Assembly: GCA_030633365.1 (NCBI GenBank)
Contig: DAOVSY010000021.1
Location: 1 to 16,146 of the forward strand
Length of the DNA stretch: 16,146 bases
Direction of reading: 5' to 3'
From: Spirochaetaceae bacterium
GTDB lineage: Bacteria; Spirochaetota; Spirochaetia; B11-G9
The translations under genes were made by a program, and so were the position numbers. Below are positions 6,194 through 14,233 of this stretch, one piece after another; position 1 is the stretch's first letter; each line of letters starts with the position of its first letter. Below the pieces are notes generated by a model. That model was not told where the DNA came from. It saw only the letters and a program-made list of their open reading frames with translations, and did no database searches.

Positions 6194-7448
6194 AAAACCC
6201 TGTATAGGGAACCAGTTTTTCCGGTATCTTTATACTTCCGTCTTCCTGCTGAAAATTTTCCATTATAGAAATTATTGCCCTGGAAACTGCTACTGCTGTT
6301 CCGTTAAGCATATGAAGATATTTTGTTTTTCCATCTTCTTTGTATCGTACACCAAGACGTCTTGCCTGATAATCTGTACAGTTGGAAGCACTTGTTACTT
6401 CTCCCCATTCACCAGTTTCACCTCTTCCCGGCATCCATGCTTCAAGGTCATACTTTCGGTATGCAGGTGCTCCCAGGTCGCCTGTACAGGTATCAACTAC
6501 ACGATATGGAATTTCAAGGCCCTGAAATATTTCTTCTTCAATACCTAATATTTCCTGATGATATTTTTCTGAATCTTCAGGCCGGCAGTAGACAAACATC
6601 TCTACTTTTGTAAACTGATGAACTCTGTATAGACCTTTTGAGTACTGTCCTGCAGCACCGGCCTCCCTTCTAAAACAATGGGAGTGTCCTGCCATTTTAA
6701 TCGGAAGGGTTTCAGGATCAATAATGCTGTCTGCGTGAATACCACCAAGAGTAATTTCGGCAGTACCTATTAGACATGTTCCTGTTCCCTGCAGTGTATA
6801 GATATTACTTTCCTCTCCCCTTGGATTAAAACCAATTCCTTCAAGGACTTCTTCTCTGGCAATATCAGGAGTAATTATTGGTGTAAACCCTTTTGCTCTG
6901 ACAATGTCCAATGCATATCGAACCAGAGCCAGTTCAAGATAAACTGCCTCATTTTTTAAGTAATAAAATTTAGAACCGGAAACTCTGGTTGCAGTATCAA
7001 AGTCAATAAGATCAAGATCGTCTCCCAATTCTACATGGTCTTTTGGTGTAAAAGAAAATTCAGTAGGTGAAAGGTAGCGTTTAATTTCTGTATTATCTTT
7101 ATCCTCTTTTCCTATTGGTGCATCCGGGTGAGCCATATTGGGAATTCTTCCGGATTCTCTAAAAAGTTCTGTTTCTACACTGCCAAGCTTTTCCTGAGAT
7201 GAAGCAATTTCATTCTTAAGAGCTTTTCCCTCTTCTATAAGAGTGGCCCTGGTCTCTGTATCCATTTTCCCTTTCATCTTTTTGGCATTTTCATTTCTTT
7301 TCTGCCTAAGATCCTCAGTTTTCTGAATAAGCTCACTGCGTTCATCGTAGAGTTTTAGGATATTATCAACATCTACTTCCATATGCCTGTTAAGAATATT
7401 TTCTATAACAGCATCTCTGTTCTCTTTAACAAATTTAAAATCTAACAT
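6162..7448 (-). CDS. serS: Seryl-tRNA synthetase
   Basis: This cytoplasmic class II aminoacyl-tRNA synthetase charges tRNA-Ser with serine. At 428 residues it is the usual bacterial length. Residues about 30-100 form the charged coiled-coil arm that grips the long variable arm of tRNA-Ser. The catalytic core shows TAE (229-231), motif 2 starting at HCFRREAGAAG (257-267), and motif 3 with NGTAVAVSR (382-390) and ENF (397-399). The start MLDFKFVKEN is typical, so the ATG is secure, but I see no Shine-Dalgarno site before it. The last codons, about KKTVRTY, lie within the A-run and palindrome at the serS-ecfA junction and look like an added tail beyond the usual end. It is 64 bases after the half-permease pair. 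Confidence 0.96.
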   Translation of the reverse strand: MLDFKFVKENRDAVIENILNRHMEVDVDNILKLYDERSELIQKTEDLRQKRNENAKKMKGKMDTETRATLIEEGKALKNEIASSQEKLGSVETELFRESGRIPNMAHPDAPIGKEDKDNTEIKRYLSPTEFSFTPKDHVELGDDLDLIDFDTATRVSGSKFYYLKNEAVYLELALVRYALDIVRAKGFTPIITPDIAREEVLEGIGFNPRGEESNIYTLQGTGTCLIGTAEITLGGIHADSIIDPETLPIKMAGHSHCFRREAGAAGQYSKGLYRVHQFTKVEMFVYCRPEDSEKYHQEILGIEEEIFQGLEIPYRVVDTCTGDLGAPAYRKYDLEAWMPGRGETGEWGEVTSASNCTDYQARRLGVRYKEDGKTKYLHMLNGTAVAVSRAIISIMENFQQEDGSIKIPEKLVPYTGFSLIKKTVRTY

Positions 7449-7455
7449 GATGAGG

Positions 7456-7485
7456 ATAATACTTCAGGATTGTGGATTTTTACAA
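7456..7485 (-). promoter_or_regulatory. Predicted promoter giving a leaderless serS transcript
   Basis: On the - strand TTGTAA (7485-7480) and TATTAT (7461-7456) are 18 bases apart. The ATG begins only seven bases after the -10, about where transcription should start. The absence of a ribosome site fits a leaderless mRNA. The promoter match is moderate. Confidence 0.4.
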
Positions 7486-7512
7486 GGTATAAATATGTTT
7501 TTTTGTTATTGT

Positions 7513-8031
7513 TTACCCTTTCATAATTCTATAATTCTTCTTTTCCAAAAAGTTACCTAACAAAATTGAACTTATAACAACAAGGGGCACGGATACAAGT
7601 AATCTGATCAGTGTAAATTTTATTCCAAGAAAGGAAGCTTCAAATAGTGTCATTGGTATCCGGATTACAGCAGCAGCACTGATAAATGTAAAAATAACAC
7701 TCATTTTTGCTCCCTTTTGAAACAGAGAATAAGCAATTGGAAAAGCTGCAATTAAACCACCTGCTATTGGACCTGCCAGGAGTATTGCCCACAAATAACT
7801 TAAAAAATTGGAGTCTTTACCCAGATGTTTTTCTATAAACTCTTTTTTTACCCAGACATCAAAAAGACCTATTAAAATAAAAATAAAAGGAAGCAGCTTA
7901 ATCATTTCCAGGGCAAAGGAAATAAAATTTTGTCCAATCTGTTTTCCGGGATTATATCCAAAAATAAATGAGAGAGTTACAAAGATAAAATAGAGTATAA
8001 CTGCTCCTGCTTTTATTAGTTTGCTTTTCAT
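7513..8031 (-). CDS. Half-size permease, second subunit (COG0701/YraQ-like)
   Basis: This 172-residue membrane protein is half the size of the roughly 300-350-residue COG0701-type permeases (YraQ/ArsP group) and aligns with its upstream neighbour. Corresponding segments here are HLGKDSNF (69-76), PIAGGLIAAFPIAY (88-101) and a run ending in GIKFTLIRLL (136-145). The N terminus starts with a hydrophobic helix and the C terminus is a short basic tail. There is no cysteine in the protein, which argues against an ArsP-like organoarsenical role that uses cysteines. The ATG overlaps the upstream half by four bases (ATGA), so the two are made together and most likely form a heterodimer. The transported substrate is unknown. 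The nearest downstream gene is serS. Confidence 0.75.
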   Translation of the reverse strand: MKSKLIKAGAVILYFIFVTLSFIFGYNPGKQIGQNFISFALEMIKLLPFIFILIGLFDVWVKKEFIEKHLGKDSNFLSYLWAILLAGPIAGGLIAAFPIAYSLFQKGAKMSVIFTFISAAAVIRIPMTLFEASFLGIKFTLIRLLVSVPLVVISSILLGNFLEKKNYRIMKG

Positions 8032-8510
8032 ATTAATTCTCCAAAAAATATACCTGTCATTAGAGCTACAATAATGGCAATAAAGAAACTAAGAAGATTT
8101 CTTGCAATAGTTACTTTTGTTCCAAAATATGCTTTTTCAATTGGAAAGGTAAGAATCCCTACCATCATTAAGGTGGTTGTAAATGCTGATAGGACCATAT
8201 ATGTTACTCCCTCATTTAAAAGAACTGCCCCCAGAGGGTAGGCTATCGGCCCTGGCAGAAGAGTTATTGACCCTATAAAAGATGCCAATAAAATAGAGAT
8301 AAATTTATTATCATTTCCCAGAGATTTTGAAATTACTTCTTCCGGAACCAGATAAAGAACAAAAGAAATAACAATAATAAGACCTAAAAATGCAGGTGAT
8401 ATTTTTGCCAGTTTTTTATAGGCCATTTTAATTGCTTTTATAGTTTTACCCTTGTTTATTAAAAGGGAGATTGTGACTGCCAGAGCTGTTGTTCCATATA
8501 GAAAATACAT
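8028..8510 (-). CDS. Half-size permease, first subunit (COG0701/YraQ-like)
   Basis: This 160-residue membrane protein contains one repeat of the COG0701-type permease fold. The recognisable core is SLGNDNKF (63-70), LLPGPIAYP (84-92), LTFPIEKAYFG (120-130) and then a TIARNLLSF helix (134-142). The same pattern recurs in the gene it overlaps, so the pair represents the two halves of a larger permease encoded separately. Like its partner it lacks cysteine. The ATG is preceded by AGGGAG at a good distance. It is the first gene of the - strand block and has a plausible promoter in the divergent region shared with the lipoprotein gene. Substrate is not predictable. The family call is moderately firm. 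Confidence 0.75.
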   Translation of the reverse strand: MYFLYGTTALAVTISLLINKGKTIKAIKMAYKKLAKISPAFLGLIIVISFVLYLVPEEVISKSLGNDNKFISILLASFIGSITLLPGPIAYPLGAVLLNEGVTYMVLSAFTTTLMMVGILTFPIEKAYFGTKVTIARNLLSFFIAIIVALMTGIFFGELI

Positions 8511-8555
8511 TTTTTCTCCCTAAATTGTGTTTTGGCTCCAAAGATTACTCTATTT

Positions 8556-8584
8556 ATCATATAAAATCCAGTAATTAGTTATAA
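8556..8584 (-). promoter_or_regulatory. Predicted promoter for the half-permease pair
   Basis: On the - strand TTATAA (8584-8579) and TATGAT (8561-8556) are 17 bases apart, 45 bases before the permease ATG. The -35 matches four of six consensus positions. The -10 overlaps a CTATTTATC element that is repeated at 8619-8627, which suggests regulator binding. Confidence 0.4.
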
Positions 8585-8618
8585 CATCTTACTCTTAAAC
8601 CATTCACTGGAACTTAAT

Positions 8619-8636
8619 CTATTTATCTATAAATAG
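8619..8636. promoter_or_regulatory. Perfect AT-rich palindrome, possible operator
   Basis: CTATTTAT (8619-8626) and ATAAATAG (8629-8636) form a perfect inverted repeat around a two-base centre. It lies in the 174-base region between the divergent permease and lipoprotein genes. Its left half, CTATTTATC, recurs at 8550-8558 on the permease -10. A dimeric regulator site is possible, but AT-rich palindromes also arise by chance. Confidence 0.3.
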
Positions 8637-8684
8637 AATTATGGTAACATTTATATATGAAAATCCAATATAAAGGAAATCAAT

Positions 8685-9023
8685 ATGAAAAAAATTAGTA
8701 AGGGTTTTAACAAAAACAAACTTTTTTCTGCTATTATTCTTGGGACATTTTTTGTCACTTCATGTGCTACAAGTGGTGTTCTTGGTTTTGGAGACCCTCT
8801 GACAACATCCAGTTATGTAGACAATGCAGATGAACAGTCCGGAGAGAGAATCTCCAGTAATGAGGAACAGTTAAAACAAATTAATCAGAATCTTTTAGAA
8901 CTCCAGACTGATGTAGACTCTTTTAAAAATATTCAATCTGATCTGGATGAAATGCCTAAAGAGATGCTTCGTCAGTTGGTAGAGGCCTTACAGTCTTATC
9001 TTGATATGCTGGAAAATGAATAA
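8685..9023 (+). CDS. Small putative lipoprotein with coiled-coil tail
   Basis: I do not recognise the family of this 112-residue protein. Its N terminus is a lipoprotein signal: basic residues (MKKISKGFNKNK), a hydrophobic stretch at 13-24, and a lipobox-like VTSC with Cys27 as the likely lipidated residue. The Thr-Ser before Cys fits the looser spirochaetal lipobox better than the Leu-Ala-Gly form. After a Gly/Ser/Thr-rich linker, residues about 50-112 are polar and heptad-like, probably a coiled coil, with no other cysteine. The ATG has AAAGGA seven bases upstream. It is divergent from the permease pair and 101 bases before the oxidoreductase. It is probably an exported membrane-anchored protein; role unknown. 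Confidence 0.7.
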   Translation: MKKISKGFNKNKLFSAIILGTFFVTSCATSGVLGFGDPLTTSSYVDNADEQSGERISSNEEQLKQINQNLLELQTDVDSFKNIQSDLDEMPKEMLRQLVEALQSYLDMLENE

Positions 9024-9124
9024 TTAGTTTAATTTTTAACCTTTTCAGAGTAAAATCTGATTTAAATACTAATTTATATTATATTAAGTACTACATAATG
9101 TTTATTAAGTAGGAGATAATATCT

Positions 9125-10318
9125 GTGCAGGCAAAATATCTGATAATTGGCGTAAATGCTGCAGGTTTTTATGCTATAGAAGCCCTTAGACAACACGATT
9201 CTAATAGCAGTATAATTGCCATTAATGGCGAACCCCATGGACCCTATAAAAGAACCAAGATAAACAAAAAATTCTGGCCACCAAATTTGAATATAGATAA
9301 ATATCAACTTGCAGAACCTTCATGGTATAAGGAAAATAATATTACTCTGCTGAATAATACCAATGTGGCATCTATAAATGCATCTTCTAAAACTGCAGTT
9401 TTAAGTACAGGACAAATTATAGAGTGGGATCATCTTTTATTAAGTACAGGAGCAGATTCTTATTGCCCTGATTCAGTTGTTTTTATGCAAGCTGTATCGA
9501 TTAGAACTTATTCAGATGCTTTAAGAGTTAAAGAACTTATAAAATCAGAAGAAACCTGTCTTGTCTATGGACTTGGTATTGAAGGTATTGAGACAGCTGC
9601 TCAGATAAGTGAAGCAGGTCTTAAAGTTACAATTGCTGGAAGAGGTAATGTAATACTAAAACGTTATTTCTCTTCACCCATTGCTGCAATGATAGAGAAG
9701 TTATTTGCTATTAAAAATATACCAATTCTTTACAATACAGCTATAGAAAGTCTTCTGTTTTATGGTTCAGACAATCAGGTTTGTATAAATGAAGTAAAAG
9801 GTTCCTTCGATTTTTTACTTTACAGCATGGGAATAAAACCAAAAGTTGATTTAGCAAAGACATGTAATATTATTTATGACAAAGGGATTATTGTTAACTC
9901 AAAAATGGAAACATCAATTCCTTTTGTATACTCTGCAGGGGACTGTACTCAAATAGAAACTGGAACTATAACTGATCACTGGCATGCAGCACAGGATCAG
10001 GGCAGAACTGCAGCTGCCAATATGGCAGGGTTAGATGCAGAGTGGCCTTCAAAAAAGTACAGGGTCAAAGTGGAAATATTTGGGGAATATTTTTTTTCCA
10101 TGCGACCTTTTCTCGAAATAGCTACTGGAGATTGTGATATTGAAGAATCTCCCCTGTCTTACGGAGCTTACAGGTTATTTTATTACAAAAATGATATTCT
10201 TAAGGGAATAGAAATGACTGGCGATAAACCCAGAGCTAAGTTGTATGAGGCTGCTGTAAATGAGGAATGGGACAGAGCTAAGGTTGAGGAGCTTTTAGGG
10301 TTTAATCCACCTGGTTAA
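9125..10318 (+). CDS. FAD-dependent NAD(P)H oxidoreductase (pyridine nucleotide-disulphide reductase fold)
   Basis: This 397-residue cytoplasmic flavoprotein resembles the rubredoxin reductase and NirB N-terminal group of NAD(P)H oxidoreductases. It begins with an FAD-binding strand and GVNAAG (9-14), where the usual second glycine is Asn. [10 protein letters not shown] (39-48) matches the family's Y-x-R motif. STGA (107-110) is the classical ATG-type motif. GLGIEGIE (149-156) is the NAD(P)H site and AGDC (271-274) contacts FAD. There is no paired redox CxxC beside the flavin, so it should pass electrons to a partner protein or small acceptor. The start is GTG with AGGAG nine bases upstream; no ATG lies nearby. 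Its last 24 bases overlap the end of the convergent kinase gene. The electron acceptor is unknown. Confidence 0.82.
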   Translation: MQAKYLIIGVNAAGFYAIEALRQHDSNSSIIAINGEPHGPYKRTKINKKFWPPNLNIDKYQLAEPSWYKENNITLLNNTNVASINASSKTAVLSTGQIIEWDHLLLSTGADSYCPDSVVFMQAVSIRTYSDALRVKELIKSEETCLVYGLGIEGIETAAQISEAGLKVTIAGRGNVILKRYFSSPIAAMIEKLFAIKNIPILYNTAIESLLFYGSDNQVCINEVKGSFDFLLYSMGIKPKVDLAKTCNIIYDKGIIVNSKMETSIPFVYSAGDCTQIETGTITDHWHAAQDQGRTAAANMAGLDAEWPSKKYRVKVEIFGEYFFSMRPFLEIATGDCDIEESPLSYGAYRLFYYKNDILKGIEMTGDKPRAKLYEAAVNEEWDRAKVEELLGFNPPG

Positions 10319-13300
10319 TACAACCCACAGTTCTTCAGGGTTAAAAGGCTTTGTAACATAATCAACCATACCTATCTCCAGTACTTTTTCTTTTACACCA
10401 GTCATGGCATCGGCTGTCATTGCAATTATTGGAAGATTATTCAATTCAGTTTTCTGTCGTATTAGAGCAGTTGCCTTATATCCATCCATAACTGGCATTT
10501 GTAAATCCATTAATACTACATTGTATCCGGCTGATTTTTTCCAATCACGTCTAAATCCTTCTTTCTTTACTTTTTCTACTGCAAGTGCACCATTTTCTAC
10601 AACATCTACAGCAAAACCTTCTGATTTAAGAATTTCAGCAGCAACAAGTTGATTAATTTTGTTGTCATCTACCAGGAGAATCCTTGCTCCCTTTATTTCT
10701 TCAAATCCAACGGGCTTTAGATTCTTATCTTTTATTTTCAGTTCTGAGTTTTTAATATTATTTGACAATTTAAAAATAGCTGTAAAATAAAAAGTGCTGC
10801 CCTTTCCGTATTTACTAAAAACACCTATTCCCCCACCCATTAGTTCAGAGAGATGTTTACTAATATTCAATCCCAGGCCTGTCCCGCCATATTCTCTTGT
10901 TGTTGATGTATCTGCCTGACTGAATGATTGAAAGAGTTTTCCCTGTTGTTCTTTTGTAAGACCTATCCCAGTGTCACTTATTTCAAATTTCAATGTAGTA
11001 TTTGTTTTATTTATTTTTACTGGTTTTATATGGACTACAATTTTTCCTTTTTCAGTAAATTTTACAGCATTACTTGTCAGGTTTAAAAGTATCTGCCCCA
11101 GTCGTAAAGGATCCCCTACAAGGTTATGAGGAATATCAGAATCAAGGTTAATAATAAGTTCAAGTCCTTTCTTATTAATATCATCGCTCATTAAACTGGT
11201 AAGATTATTAATAACATCATTTAGAGAAAAATCTACAGACTCAAAAATCATTTTACCTGCTTCAATTTTGGAGAAATCCAAAATATCATTAATTATCCTC
11301 AACAAATTCTCTGCAGAGTCTCTGGTTTTGTCTGAATACTCTTTTTGTTCAGGGCTAAGTTCTGTTTTGTCCATAAGTCTACCAAGGCCAATAATAGCAT
11401 TCATGGGTGTTCGAATTTCATGACTCATATTTGCCAGGAAATCACTTTTGGCTTTTGTTGCGGATTCGGCCTTTTCTTTTGCTTTTGCAAAGTCCTTATT
11501 AAGTTGTTTAATATCTGTATTATCCCTGGCAATAATAACTACTTCCGGTTTTCCGCTTATAGATTGACTAAGTGGGGTAAATCTTTCATCAAATGAACGG
11601 AGTCCCAATGTTGTCTCAATTTCAAGATCTAAACGCTGAGTAGTGCCTGTTTCTATAGCCTTTCTTATAGCATCAAGCCCCTCCTTTGCCGCAGCTTGAG
11701 GAAGAACCTCCTTTAGGTTTTTTCCAATCTGACTATGAGCATCCTTATATTCCTTAAGGACTCCTGAGGATTGAATAGTCTCCTCTCTTTGTATAACGTC
11801 TATGTAAGTTCCTTCGTCATCTAATATAAAGAGAGAATCGGGAAGGGAAGAAATTATTGCATTTAATTTTATTTCAGTTTGCTTTTTATCATTGATTTCT
11901 TTTGAAAGCTCTTTAGTACGTTCTGTTACTAATTTTTTAAGGTTTGACTTTGTATTTGTAAGAACCCTGTTTGTTCGGTCACCAATAATAATTACAAATA
12001 TAATTGAACCGCCAGATAATATTATTGTTAAACCCAGCAGGATGAATACTGTTATCTGAACTGAATAAAAACTGGAAAGTGCTTCCTCTTCATCAATTTC
12101 AGCAATTACGCCCAGACCTAAATTATAATCCCAGAACCCCGCTCCAAATACATAAACACCACGATAATCTCTGTATTTTTCTTCAGCTATTACAATATTG
12201 GAATGATTATGTATTCCTCCCATTATATTATTATCACCTTTTTGCTTGAGTAATAATTCTGCTATATGTGTTAGAGGCTGCTCCTCCATACTTAGTAACG
12301 GGGTTTTCCCCTTAACCATATTTACACCTGGGTCTCGTATATCTATGTTCATAGCAGAAGGCTGATTATTTCCAATCAGACCTATTGTACGTAGATCATT
12401 ATTAAAGCGGCTTTCTGATAACAGCATACCTTTGCTGTTAATTGCATAAATATCACTGGAATTCCTTATTGTTGAGAACTGCAGAGCCTGGGAAAATTCA
12501 TCTGAAGGATCTATTCTTAATGTCATTACTGCAGTAATTCTGCCGTCTTCCTGTGTCACCGGTCCAAGGAAAAACATAGTATCCGGATTATTTTCTTTAT
12601 CAGCTCCTGTCACTTCCTTCAGGGAAACATCAGATTCCATGTGTGGCACAAATATTACTTCACCCAGAAAGGCACGTTTTATAAGATCCTGATATTGCTC
12701 TGCTATAAGGTTGGAAGTTCCCATATTTGTGTCACGACTGGATCCTATACTAATATATTTCTTATTTATTATAAAAAAACCTATATTGGGAAATGATTTT
12801 TCTTTGTTTTTAAAAAACTTACGTATATCCGTAAGCTCTGAAGAGTTTATAAGACTTTCACTCTCAGGTTCAATAAGTAGTAAATGATTGGTAAGTGATA
12901 CTAATTCCGGGTCCTGTCCAAGATATTCCAAATACTCTTTTTTTTGATCTATCCAGATTTTTAGTCTGTTTTCTGTATTTTCCAGAACTATATTAAGGTT
13001 AATGTTTGTGTCTCTTATAATTTCCTGCTTGTTACGTTCCAGGAGGGCAAGACTTATTATAGTAACAGTAATAATAATAATACCCAGACCCAAAAAAATA
13101 AATTGTCTTATTTTTTTAGTTTTGAAATTAATAATTACATTCTTTTTTTCTGTAATTTTAATGACAATAAAAAATCCAAAACTTAATAGAACAAAAACAG
13201 TAATAGAAATAATAATTAATTGCCTGTTATCCAGGTCATTTGTCCCATTTTCTATATCTTCTTCTGGTGCTGTTTTAATATTTTCACTTGCTGCTGACCA

Positions 13301-14116
13301 TTTCCTCTGTATAGCTAAATGTTGTTCTTTTGAAATATTTTGTAGCCCCTTATTAATTATGGATATTAGAGCTTTCCAGTCTTTACGAGCAGCTATAGAA
13401 AGACTCTGAAGGCCGAAAGGGGTAGAGGCTGTAACTTTAATATTGTTAATACCCATGTAAGAAATAAGGTAAGAGCTTAGAAGAAGGTTTCCAACATACC
13501 CGTTCACCTCTCCTGTAGAGAGGGCAAGAAGACAACCTTCTGTATCTGCTTTTATTTCCAATTCTATACCAAGGTCCAATTCTTCCAACCATGTTTCTGT
13601 AACATAGCCACGTTCTACGGCTATTGTTTTACCTTGCATATCGTCAAGATTACTAATATTCTGCGTATTCTTATTTGTATATAATATCCAGGGAGAATTA
13701 ATATAACTGTCACTCATGGCAAAATTCTTCAGGCGTTCAGTAGATTTGCTAAATCCGGGATGCATATCAAATCTAATATTATCTCCGGCAATATCATTGA
13801 AGCTTTCAGTCCAGGGGGCAAAATCCGGTATTAATTGAAAATTTATTCCAAATTGTTGTGCAAGGATAGTTATATAATCTACAGCCATTCCATGAGGCTC
13901 AGGCTTATTAAAAATGAAAGGAGGATGATTACCCGCACTTACACGAACTGTATAATTTTTATCAAGCCAGGCCTGCTCTTCTTCTGTCATAATTATTGAT
14001 TGAGGTTCTGTTAAAGAGTTTTCCTGGGATATAAGCACCTGACTTGTAAAAAAAAGAATAATGATAATAATAAGTATTCTAAAGGCTAAGCCTTTGACAG
14101 GATTTTTTGATCTCAT
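10295..14116 (-). CDS. Hybrid sensor histidine kinase with SBP and cache-like sensors, PAS and receiver
   Basis: This 1273-residue membrane kinase phosphorylates itself and relays to its own receiver. In order: an N-terminal signal or membrane segment (11-30); a bacterial family 3 solute-binding-like domain (about 45-275); a membrane helix (299-319); a second helix (337-358); a probable double-cache extracytoplasmic region (about 360-687); a third helix (689-712); a coiled linker; a PAS-like domain (about 750-870); a dimerisation domain with [14 protein letters not shown], His899; an ATPase domain with Asn1016, DTGIG (1048-1052) and GGTGLGL (1077-1083); and a receiver with Asp1150-Asp1151, phospho-acceptor Asp1204, Thr1234 and Lys1256. 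All catalytic residues are present. There is no Shine-Dalgarno site; a TATAAT lies seven bases before the ATG. It is divergent from the receiver-PAS-PAS gene, its likely partner. The ligands are unknown. Confidence 0.93.
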   Translation of the reverse strand: MRSKNPVKGLAFRILIIIIILFFTSQVLISQENSLTEPQSIIMTEEEQAWLDKNYTVRVSAGNHPPFIFNKPEPHGMAVDYITILAQQFGINFQLIPDFAPWTESFNDIAGDNIRFDMHPGFSKSTERLKNFAMSDSYINSPWILYTNKNTQNISNLDDMQGKTIAVERGYVTETWLEELDLGIELEIKADTEGCLLALSTGEVNGYVGNLLLSSYLISYMGINNIKVTASTPFGLQSLSIAARKDWKALISIINKGLQNISKEQHLAIQRKWSAASENIKTAPEEDIENGTNDLDNRQLIIISITVFVLLSFGFFIVIKITEKKNVIINFKTKKIRQFIFLGLGIIIITVTIISLALLERNKQEIIRDTNINLNIVLENTENRLKIWIDQKKEYLEYLGQDPELVSLTNHLLLIEPESESLINSSELTDIRKFFKNKEKSFPNIGFFIINKKYISIGSSRDTNMGTSNLIAEQYQDLIKRAFLGEVIFVPHMESDVSLKEVTGADKENNPDTMFFLGPVTQEDGRITAVMTLRIDPSDEFSQALQFSTIRNSSDIYAINSKGMLLSESRFNNDLRTIGLIGNNQPSAMNIDIRDPGVNMVKGKTPLLSMEEQPLTHIAELLLKQKGDNNIMGGIHNHSNIVIAEEKYRDYRGVYVFGAGFWDYNLGLGVIAEIDEEEALSSFYSVQITVFILLGLTIILSGGSIIFVIIIGDRTNRVLTNTKSNLKKLVTERTKELSKEINDKKQTEIKLNAIISSLPDSLFILDDEGTYIDVIQREETIQSSGVLKEYKDAHSQIGKNLKEVLPQAAAKEGLDAIRKAIETGTTQRLDLEIETTLGLRSFDERFTPLSQSISGKPEVVIIARDNTDIKQLNKDFAKAKEKAESATKAKSDFLANMSHEIRTPMNAIIGLGRLMDKTELSPEQKEYSDKTRDSAENLLRIINDILDFSKIEAGKMIFESVDFSLNDVINNLTSLMSDDINKKGLELIINLDSDIPHNLVGDPLRLGQILLNLTSNAVKFTEKGKIVVHIKPVKINKTNTTLKFEISDTGIGLTKEQQGKLFQSFSQADTSTTREYGGTGLGLNISKHLSELMGGGIGVFSKYGKGSTFYFTAIFKLSNNIKNSELKIKDKNLKPVGFEEIKGARILLVDDNKINQLVAAEILKSEGFAVDVVENGALAVEKVKKEGFRRDWKKSAGYNVVLMDLQMPVMDGYKATALIRQKTELNNLPIIAMTADAMTGVKEKVLEIGMVDYVTKPFNPEELWVVLTRWIKP

Positions 14117-14123
14117 AAATAAG

Positions 14124-14129
14124 ATTATA
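14124..14129 (-). promoter_or_regulatory. Probable -10 element giving a leaderless kinase transcript
   Basis: A perfect TATAAT on the - strand ends seven bases before the kinase ATG, so transcription should begin at or next to the start codon. No good -35 is visible at 16-18 bases (the best is TATGAA), so an activator may be needed. No ribosome site precedes the ATG. Confidence 0.4.
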
Positions 14130-14179
14130 GATAAATTGTATTTGTTTTCATAGGAAATTAAAATTAAATAATAAATTCC

Positions 14180-14207
14180 TTTATATTCGAAATAATATCT
14201 GTATAAT
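14180..14207 (+). promoter_or_regulatory. Predicted promoter for the receiver-PAS-PAS gene
   Basis: TTTATA (14180-14185) and a perfect TATAAT (14202-14207) are 16 bases apart on the + strand, 26 bases before the ATG, with AGGAG at 14219-14223. It lies in the 117-base region shared with the divergent kinase promoter, suggesting joint control. Confidence 0.45.
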
Positions 14208-14233
14208 TATCACTAAGTAGGAGAATAGCTCCA

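Noticed and set aside
5294..6548. Open frames on the + strand within the ATPase and serS genes
   Set aside because: They are antisense to clearly conserved genes, lack ribosome sites and show no recognisable protein features.
7449..7512. T-box riboswitch upstream of serS
   Set aside because: Only 64 bases separate serS from the permease gene, with no T-box consensus and no terminator hairpin.
7513..8510. Organoarsenical exporter ArsP or an arsenic operon
   Set aside because: Neither half has a cysteine and no arsR, arsC or arsM-like gene is nearby.
9044..9067. Terminator after the lipoprotein gene (TCAGA/TCTGA inverted repeat)
   Set aside because: The stem is only five pairs and no clear T-run follows.
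13002..13409. Hydrophobic open frame on the + strand inside the kinase gene
   Set aside because: It is the antisense shadow of membrane-helix codons in the kinase; there is no ribosome site.
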